64,000 nucleotides of DNA from Rostratula benghalensis (Eukaryota; Chordata; Aves; Charadriiformes; Rostratulidae), in contig VXAI01000039.1 in NCBI GenBank assembly GCA_013399305.1, positions 5,522,196-5,586,195 on the forward strand, in the 5' to 3' direction. The notes under the pieces are model-generated. The model was not told the origin of the DNA, ran no database searches, and saw only the letters and a list, made by a program, of their open reading frames with translations. Made by a program: the position numbers and the translations under genes. Positions 54,734 through 64,000 of this stretch are shown here, one piece after another; the first letter of the stretch is position 1; each line of letters opens with the position of its first letter.

Positions 54734-54883
54734 NNNNNNNNNNNNNNNNNNNNNNNNNNNNNNNNNNNNNNNNNNNNNNNNNNNNNNNNNNNNNNNNNNN
54801 NNNNNNNNNNNNNNNNNNNNNNNNNNNNNNNNNNNNNNNNNNNNNNNNNNNNNNNNNNNNNNNNNNNNNNNNNNNNNNNNNNN
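54734..54883. other. Assembly gap (150 N)
   Basis: A run of 150 N. The right flank (54884-54920) is a TTAATATAT-type AT repeat, which probably caused the break. Confidence 0.99.
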
Positions 54884-56329
54884 TGATTTTAATATATATT
54901 AATATATTAATATATTTGTTGGATTTTATGATCCATTTAATTTTTAAAAGCACACTGGAAACAGGTTAAGATGATAGAGTTGGGGCATTGCTTTGCCATC
55001 TGCCTTTTTTGTTGTTGTTGTTCCTCTGGAACAATAGCCTAATTATCTGTGCAGTCTACGTGGAATATATTTTCTTACCTATTAAAAACACACCTATGTG
55101 AACAGTTAAAATAGAGTTCTAAATACTGGGGTAATTGAGCACAATCTAAGCAGTAATAAGAGGTGCAACTCCAGAACATTAATGGATTTTTATCATGTTC
55201 TAGACTTTAGGTTAAGCTTTCCTTCATTAGCTTTATTCAAGAGAAATTGCAAAAACTAATCTTAAAATGACCTCGAAGAATTGTTACATCACCATACAAT
55301 GCATTTCTGGGAAATTTCTAAAATAAGAAAAGCTGTTCCCAAAAACATTCTTTGTACCTCAAACTATTAATGTCCTGGTATGAAACATACATATACTACT
55401 ATTCCTACCCAAATCTGTTCAACAGTTTAAGAAACCACACACAGATTTTATTTGCTGGCACATGACTGCATTATGATAAACAGTGTGAAATTTAGAAAGC
55501 AGTCATCCCTGATTTCAAGTGTATTTGTGTACTTAGAAACAATTTTCTTCAGTATTGCCATACAGATACTCAAAGAACTTTTATGGCTATATATACAGGG
55601 AGTTGAAGGGCATAAACTATCATGTATCCATTAAAAGCAAGATTTACTCAGTTCACTCAATGATAATATTTCTGGTTGTCTGAAAGCAGTAGAAGTTTTG
55701 CCTGCTGTGTTTACTCTATAAAGCCAACAGGAACACAACAAACTCATGAAAAGGCAATTAAACTGATCAAAAATATAGCCCTATTTCTACTTAACATATA
55801 CACACAGAAAAATTTTAGCTTTGGTAGAAACCATGAACTTAAGCAACCAAAGAATCAGTTTACAGAATGACTTTCAATTCTTAATAGGTCCACGGATAAA
55901 ACTCAATAATTTGTCACATTTGCTACACTACATTGGTAGTTTTCAAAAGTGTTTTCTATGTCCTGTTCATAGCCCACAGTGAGAGCTACTTTATTAGAAA
56001 ATGACTTGTAGAACTGGTTTGTGAAAACTGTAGGTATGAGTTTTAAAACTGTGGTTCCCACTAATGCAGTGAGAAGATACGTTTTCCTTATTTCAAGTCT
56101 AATTGAATTTCAACCCATGTAAAGGATAAATTATTTAACTCAAAAAACGTAGACTTTTCTGCTATCTTTCAATTACAACTCAAAACAAGTCTATATCCTT
56201 TTAGATATCCATTTCTATTTACTATGGACTTCAATGATTTCAAAATGAAGAAAGTGGGAAGTGAAACAATTGAAATATTTAGTGCTTAATTGGACTTAAT
56301 GAACTTTAAATGAGTTTTTAAACAAGGCA

Positions 56330-56348
56330 GGGGGGGAGTGGGGGAGGG
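56330..56348 (+). other. G-quadruplex-type motif
   Basis: Runs of 7, 5 and 3 G are separated by AGT and A. The 7-G run can serve as two runs of 3, which meets the usual four-run rule with loops of 1, 3 and 1. It sits in strongly AT-rich intron, on the strand opposite to the FSTL5 transcript. Confidence 0.8.
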
Positions 56349-59300
56349 ATGAAAACCTGAATTCTACTCAATGCTAAAACACTATTTTCATCTCAATATA
56401 TCTAACTTATTTTCTGAAAGCTTTGTTAGCATTCTAATGATTTTTTACTACAATAATTGTAATAGATCTCATCTCACTTAGCTGATTGCATTTTAAAAAG
56501 TCCTTCTGTAAATTAGTTATACAATATGACAATTAATTGTATTAAATTGTGCTTAATCTAAACAAGACAGAACGCATCTAGCTTTCCACCGTAAAGTAGA
56601 ATTTTCATGTAAGTACCACATGTAAGATTCAGTACCAGTTGTCTTTTCAAGGTAGATCAAAAGATAAGTACAAACCAGTTCTGTTGAATTTATACACTAG
56701 ACACTCTGAAACAGAAAAATATATAGATTCAAGGAAATTCAGCAGAGCAAGTCCATATATTAACTATTATGACCAGATTAGTTTGAGCAAGTCATTGATT
56801 ATGAAGTTTTGACAAAAAGATGTATAAGACAATGAGATGATGGACCCAAAATATTTTAAAATATAAACCTGGGAAGTGTGATATGAGATTTTTTGAAACC
56901 ATTTAGCTAAACTATCAATTTGATACTATCTAGACTTAGCATAAATTGGCTGAAATTGCTTATAACTCAAAATTATTTGTTAATAAATTGTAAAATTTTC
57001 AATAGAAACAACTGTTTTCATTGAAGCCCAGACCATAAAAACTACGGTGTAGTCAAGTGTTATTTCAAGAAAGAAATACAAGAGTATCTATGGGGAAAAG
57101 TAATTCACCTTGCACTGAATCCTCAGCAAAAATACTCAAATACTCAGTAGATACTTCTGCATGCACAAGCAATGTCCTTTGAACTTTCTTCGGGCACCTC
57201 CAAACCCCCCAAACATTTATTTTCACCTTTTTTCCATTCTCATCTCATCTATCTAGTATTTTGTATTCTCCCTATTATGCTTAGTAATTTATTCCTCCTC
57301 CTCTCGATCATTATATTAGAATTATATATTGGAATTAAACAGGGTCCATGTTTTAAAGAACACTTTGCATTGCATATGCAGATTCCCCATAAGTCAAACC
57401 AGGATAAGAGTAGATGGATTAGTTCAAAAATTAATATGGATGGAAAAGTTACTCTAGATTCTGGTAGTACAGCTGCTGAAGGCAATTCACATGCTGTTAT
57501 GAAGAAGGTACACACTACCTTGGCCTTTTTTGTATGTCACTCACATCAGTGATAATAGTGCTTTGTTCCTATACTGACACCAACTTTACTACAAGGTTCT
57601 TGACTCCTGACTTTTTACCATACTCCTATGCTACCACCACCTCTCTTTCAAATAAGTACACATAGGTCTAGATGTGTCTCTTGAAGGTCAGCCTTTAATG
57701 ATGTTCTACATAAAGCAGATATGTGTTTCTACATTCCAGAAATGCTGCAATTACTCTACACAGACTGCTTAAAATTTTCACACATATTAATTCAGAAAAG
57801 AAGATTCAAGAAAAAAATATGTCATTTTCAGGAAGCTTAGCACTATTCAGTATATCAATTATCTGTCCACTGTCCTTAAATTCCTTGACTGGATTATATA
57901 CTGAATTATTAAAATGGCAGATGCAGTTACTTTCCTGGTATCATAAACAACAAGCTTAAGTGCTTTAATGATTTTCTTCCTCATTTATTAATAAAGACCA
58001 ATAGAACTTCTGCACCATACAAAAGATCACTCAGAAGCAGGAACAGTAGGTAGAACACCAAATCAAAAGCTCCTAAAACTCTTCCTCCCCAGGCCAATTT
58101 CTAAGAGAGAAGAGCTCTCTTTTTTAGGCTTTCTACAGCACGGATATGATTTTACTTTAAGTATCACAGAAATCTTTGTAGTTCAGGAAAATGGGCTCTG
58201 AATAATTTAGCTTTTCTTTTTTATTATTTTCTTGGGTTGTATTTTGTGGTTTAAAAGGCTTGATGGCCCCAGTGTTGGTTCATGTAAAATTCTCAAGCTG
58301 ACAAAAATTAATGGGTTTAATCTGTCTAGATTAACAGCCAAACAAATATAAGAATAAAAATCTGATTCATTCATGTCAGTCCAGTCAGTCTATTATTTTG
58401 TTATGAGACAAAATTGCTACCTTCCAATCCCAGAAAAGGATAAGAAGAGGGCAAACGTACATTCTTCTATTTCCCAGCCTATGCTTACATTCAGTTGTTT
58501 GTGTAAGAATGCTGCCTCCCTCTGCCCCTTACCCCCATCTATTCTGCAATGGGTCTGTTCAGTCAGATGCTACAAGGAAGTGGTTTCATACCTGCTGCCC
58601 AGCAAAGTTCCTCAAGTGTAATTCCAGAGTTAAAACACTGGAATTAGGAAGATCAACTGGAGGAAACTTAGTTACGGAATTCTATGTATCTGCAGTAATA
58701 GATGCCAGACATCAAAATGCAGCTTGAATTCTGACAATTGCGTGTTCTGACAATCTACAAATGTAGGTGACATTTCAATAAGTTTCTATTAATTTTATAA
58801 AGATAAATGGCACAACTACAAAAAAGGAGACAGACTTTGCATCAACAACTACAACAAATTCTTAACTCAAACATCAAACCCCCATATCTTTAGTATCATA
58901 AAACAGAGTAAAAGGCAACTCATAAAAATATGCTACTCTTGGATTTATGGGAGGAAACAATATAATACTTCATCAAAAGACTGTTATAAAAATAGATTTT
59001 TGAAAGACTATGATGTAATAAGTCACCAAGAATTTTATTTTGCCAAAACAAGGTATTCTCAGAGTCACCTCAGTCATTGTAGAGAATTCCAAAGCCCACC
59101 AGAAAGATGTAAAACAGCTGAGCATAATTTAATGCCAGAAAACACAGACCACCACAGTGAGCTACTCAGACAAATGTCACAAACTAGGATGATATCTAGC
59201 ATCCATAAAAAAGAATAGAAGTAGACAAACTATTAAATCACTTTCCCTGAGTTACGAGGCTTCAGCATAATATGCTCAGCATGGACAAAAAGCATAAGAA

Positions 59301-59623
59301 AAGTTTTATTGACTGAGAAGCAGTGACAACACTCAAATAGAGTGAGTACAAGCAAGCCACAAGCCAGTGAATAACTTGCTATTCCACAGCCTGTAAACTC
59401 AACTTAAGAGGGAAAGCCAGTGTGATTCCAATGGCAGCAATAGTACTGGGAAGTACACTGCAGAGAGGTGTTGTGTGTGAGCCTCAAAGAATACAAGAAT
59501 AAGATGATTGCTACTGGAAAAAAAAGTGCATGTGAATGTTATGGCACAGCAGCATGACACTCATTTAATTAGCAGTCTTTTTGGTAACTTGATTGTGTGT
59601 CTGATCACAGAATGTTTATTATT

Positions 59624-59646
59624 TAAAAAAAAAAAAAAAAAAAAAA
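59624..59646 (+). repeat. Poly-A run
   Basis: About 23 A. A second run of about 18 A lies at 59908-59926. Confidence 0.88.
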
Positions 59647-60347
59647 GGACAATCCTAGTGCTTAGAGACTATTTTCAGCTATAAGTATCCCAATTTAATA
59701 ATTTGTCACCTGCCAAAAGGGATAAGAAATCAATCTCATCTGTACCTAGGACTGTAAAACTACAGCCTGGTACCAGTGAATCAGAAATCATCACCCGCTG
59801 ACATTGTATTCAAGGAAACAACAAACACCCCAAAACAAAACTAAGAAACAGCATGTATGTTTACACTGTCAGAAACTAATACTAGTGTCACTGTGGACCT
59901 GTAGAGGAAAAAAAAAAAAAAAAAAACCCAAAACCCTAGATATGATTTTGGGTTTAGGAACTGCCATTTCTTTTTGAAAATCTTATAATTTGATTGCTGT
60001 ATGTTGCCAACATATGGGAAGTATCTTTCCAGAGAGATAAAACATTTTGCTCTGAAGTCCAAGAAAATATTTTGTTTCATTAAGCCCAAATGTCCTGCAC
60101 CATCATGAAGGCAAAATTTATGAATAAATTAAAACCCGACAATTGCAGTGCTAGTAACATATGAAGAGACCAACTCAACATTCCCAATATTCAATTTAGT
60201 AAGATTTTTATGAATTATTTTATATTCCGTATTGTGCTACTTTAAATGCTTATGAAGAGTCTCTTCAAAGGCTTTAGCATGAAATAGAACAATTGAAACT
60301 CTCTGCTGGATCAGCAATAGGAAAAAGGACATAAACTCTGCAATTTT

Positions 60348-60393
60348 CTTATCATACAGAAGCATGATAAGTAATGCTTATCATACAGAAGCA
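60348..60393 (+). repeat. Short direct repeat with internal palindrome
   Basis: CTTATCATACAGAAGCA occurs at 60348-60364 and again at 60377-60393. Between them ATGATAAG pairs with CTTATCAT. Confidence 0.85.
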
Positions 60394-61167
60394 ATACTAC
60401 TAAAATGAACCAGTTGGAAAAGATGCCTCGACATTTTCAGAAAAAAACCCAAAAAAACAAAAACACACGCAACCGCTATATGCTTTCAACATGCAAATTA
60501 CTCCAGTATAATTACCAAGCCATTCAGATACTATGAGGCCTCTCTGCTCAACGGAGCTGACAGTATTTTTGTTGTCCTCTTTTGCATTTTTCTCTTATAG
60601 CAGAAGTGAACTGAAAAGCTTTGGGCTGACAGGCTGAGCTCAGGGCTCCTAAAGTGCCTGGTAGCTTCATTGTTCAGAGGAATGCGGTTCTTATGGGAGG
60701 TCACAGTCACAGACCAAAAGAGATGGTCTTATAGTTTAGACTAATCCTATGAATGGCTTTGATAGTTAAAACCTAAACCTTGAATTTCAATTGATATTCA
60801 AGCTGTGAATCGCTGTAGCAAGCACAGTAAAATAGAGCAGGGGCAGCAGTACAGACTATTGTCATTAACCAGGCTGCTCAATTCTAAACACGTTGAAATA
60901 TTTCTCAGAGTTGAGATGTTTATTTCCATGTATAATTATCCATGATTGAAATTGTACTATTGATCATCAATTTTGTAGCTGTATGTTACATATCATCTCT
61001 CAGGTAGATTTTTGTTGTTGTTCATATTTAATTTAAAGCAGACATAACACCATGTTTACTAGTGTCACTGAGGATTCCAGCAGTGCCCTGAGGTCCCAGC
61101 AACTCAGGGACAGGAAATGTTTGATGAATAGAGACATTAGAGAAATAGATAGTTCTACCAAATGTTT

Positions 61168-61207
61168 GAGGGTTTTTTGGTTTGTTTTGTTTGGTTGTTT
61201 TGTTTTA
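61168..61207 (-). repeat. G/T-rich tract (opposite orientation)
   Basis: GGGTTTTTTGGTTTGTTTTG followed by TTTGGTTG and TTTTGTTTTAA. It is the same kind of tract as the A/C ones, but with the A/C strand on minus. Confidence 0.8.
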
Positions 61208-64000
61208 ATCTCCCCTGGAGCTTTGATCTTTGCCTCATTGTTCAGCTTCAATTTCCTGCTTATCCTCCAGGAAACCAGGATTTTTCAACCTCTGAGACAG
61301 CGATAGTAAGGGACATATGCATCCAACTATGTTCTGTATATTGATAGCATTTAGGTTCCATGAGCGAAAAAAAGTGGCATTACCAAGGCATTTTGAACAT
61401 GCAGTGTTTCCAAGTCGAAGTAGCAAACAGCAATTCACAGCACTGTAAATAATAGAAGAGGCAAGACCCTTAAAAAAAAAAAAAATAAATCAGAGCAGTA
61501 CTCTTTTTCTGATATTCCAAATGCATGTAATGTACATCTGTTCACGCCATTAAGGGAAAGCATTATTACAGAATAAAATGTCAAACATTCAAATGAGAAA
61601 TATCTTATGAAGAGCACACAAAACAAACATTTTTTTCCTTTTGTTTTGAGATGGTAACAAGTTTGAAAACAGTACTAGTAAAAAAAAAAATAAAATACAA
61701 TGTAGTCACAAGTTCAACAACAAACATCTTGTGCATACCAAAGCAGCAAACTACTGTAATAGCAGGAGGACCTAACAGCAGGATTGTTACAATAAGAACC
61801 ACCTTGTTATTATGTGGTTAACATCTGTGCTTCCTAAATGGCAAAGTAAACGAACATAATGGTTATTGCCCTGTGTTCAGTTTCCCACCTGCATATGCAC
61901 AGCAATATACTGGGTAATGAAACCCAAAAGTAAAAAAAAAAATAAAAATCCCTATTTCTATCTTTCCACCTTTCTTTAAATATCTATATGAAATGTTTAT
62001 ATGTCTCTGAACAATACACCAAAACTTTAGAAATAAGCCAGCCAACAACAACCAATCGACACTATTAGTTGCAGTAACATAAGGACAATCAGCAATGCAC
62101 CTTCAGATCTTGGTGGGATGGAATAAAAACGCTACTTGCTTCTATATTTGGTAGTTTTATAACTGTAAATATGTAGTAATGCTAGAGATTTCAGTTAAGC
62201 AATGACTAAAAGCTTAGATATCTGAGACTAGTTAAGTCTAGAGGTAGCCAAAATTTTAATTATAATTTAATTCTCAAAACCTTCAAATAACTTTCTAGGG
62301 CTACAACTGCTGACTTCTACACCTATCAATATTTTAAAGCCAGTTAATATTACTTATAAACAAATAAATAAATATTTCTTACTATAATGGGTAGCTAAGG
62401 CTTCCATATGAAAGGGCCACATACCCTTTTGTTCAGGGGAGAGAAAAATGGGCTGCCATTCTCCTGGGAAAATAAGATTTAAGGCTAGGATTTCAATTAA
62501 GAACAAATAAAGAAAATACACAGTTGTCTTTCCAAGAGAACTGCTTCTTTCTAAGACTGGATCCTACATGTAATTGAGGTTGCATCTTTAGAGTGCCATA
62601 AATCTTATTCTTAAAAGAAAAGAACATTTCCATTTTATTGCATGATATCTCAGTACTTTATAAATAGTCATCTGCATTTTATGTGAATGTTATGATACAC
62701 AGCTATGTTGTATCAGTGCTCCTAGAGAACAGTGGAATTGCAGTCAGTCCTAATGCTGAATTACTAGAGCAAATTGCTGAACCCCACTGTTGCTTAATGG
62801 AACAAACAAACATGTTATTAAAACTAGAGTAGTTAAAATGTACTGGGGAAACACTGTTTTGTGTATCAATATAGCCTTATTTCTTAGTCTTTAATTAGTA
62901 AGATTTAATCTTAAAAATACTTTAGAATGCAAGTGTGGTTTTTAAAAATTCATTAATAAATTTAGGGTTTTTTTAAAAAATTAGTTTACTTTACATGACT
63001 AGAACTTTCTAAATATTATGAATAGTCCCTAAATCATAAAGTTACACAAATACAGATGAAGCAGCCATTTCATTTCCTAAGCTTAATAAATGTGATATGA
63101 GAGCATTATATTGCATTCCGAGGGAGGACCCAAGAGCATTTACCCCAGAGAAATTCAAATGTTATTGCTCCTTATAATTGGTGTCAGGATTTCCATAAGT
63201 CTAAGACAATCTGAATCCAAAGGGTATTAAGTATTTGTTCTATATTATTTCCATGAACACTAACACCATGTCTAAGGAAGTAGCTTTATATCAACTGTTA
63301 CCCTCCACAAACAATTTTAAATGAAGCTTTGCTGGGATAGTATTTTTACCAAAAATAATGTTATGCACAGTCGAAATATTAGGGTCTCCCATTTACAAAC
63401 CTCAATATTTGCAGTAGTCTGTGAAAAGCCATTTTATCAACATTAGAAAAAACTTCATAGGCATTCCAGTCCTAACTGTGAGTAGGACTTGCTGGACATA
63501 TACCAGTTACATATACATATATCCATTAGTACCTCCTCCATGCTTACAGTACATTAATTTACAATAAAATTGAGATTGGCAAAATACTGAAAACAGTACA
63601 GCTAGAGATAATTAGCTCAGCTGGAAATGCATTCTGAGATTTTCAAAAGAGATGACATAAGAGAGATGAGTGTGTTTCCAAACAGAGTACAGTGCAAACA
63701 AGAATACATAGTAAGTTTTAAATTTTTATATCCAAAATGTTCACTTAATATTACTGTTTAATTTAGTTTTGTTCAGCTAGATACATGTGTATGTTTTTCC
63801 ATGTTAAAAGAAATGTATTCCTTTACAAATTTTCTTAAAATTCTAGACAGATTTATTTCCTTTCAAAACATCAGTAAAAGACTGAAAATAGTATGAAGAA
63901 AAATGTATAAGCAGGTTTTAAAACCTTTTTTTTTTTTTAACCCATGCTCTGACTGAATTTATCATGAAGATATCGCCCTGATTAAGAAAATGAATTGCAA

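Larger units (their letters stand above)
54884..64000. other. Intronic sequence without identifiable gene
   Basis: Contains the AT repeat beside the gap, the G-rich motif at 56330, A runs at 59624 and 59908, the repeat at 60348 and the G/T tract at 61168. The open frame at 57172-57552 has no recognisable family feature. Confidence 0.65.

Overview
This is a window of vertebrate, almost certainly avian, nuclear DNA from a draft assembly. It is AT-rich and almost entirely non-coding. It holds several CR1 LINE fragments with bird-type 3' ends (short repeats of the form ATTCTATG) and two runs of N plus two single Ns. No prokaryotic or viral gene organisation is present. None of the CR1 copies is a working element.

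The only genic content I can support lies on the minus strand: two internal coding exons of a follistatin-related protein, best matched to FSTL5. In transcript order, the first exon (34950-35146) encodes the start of the segment after the Kazal domain and a canonical EF-hand. The second (22996-23116) encodes the second EF-hand. They are separated by 11,833 bp and their splice phases match (0/0), so they join directly in frame. Upstream exons (signal peptide, Kazal domain) should lie beyond 64000, and downstream exons (Ig domains, C-terminal region) should lie before position 1. I found no other FSTL exon in the window, so the rest is intron: more than 28.8 kb upstream, 11.8 kb between the exons, and more than 22.9 kb downstream.

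Within the 11.8 kb intron, 25582-25704 (minus) is a 123-nt open segment with AG and GTAAGT at its ends. Its phase is 0 on both sides, so inclusion would add 41 residues between the two EF-hands without breaking the frame. This is the best candidate for something undescribed in the window, although chance could also produce it.

The repeat content is eight CR1 fragments: 2.4, 5.2-5.7, 14.0, 14.7-15.4, 16.3-16.7, 28.6, 37.5-37.9 and 42.6-43.3 kb. There are also recurrent A/C-only low-complexity tracts, nearly all with the A/C strand on plus, several microsatellites and homopolymers, small tandem duplications, and a few strong hairpins. The other open frames are short, lack similarity I can recognise, and are treated as chance or as shadows of CR1 and of the A/C tracts.
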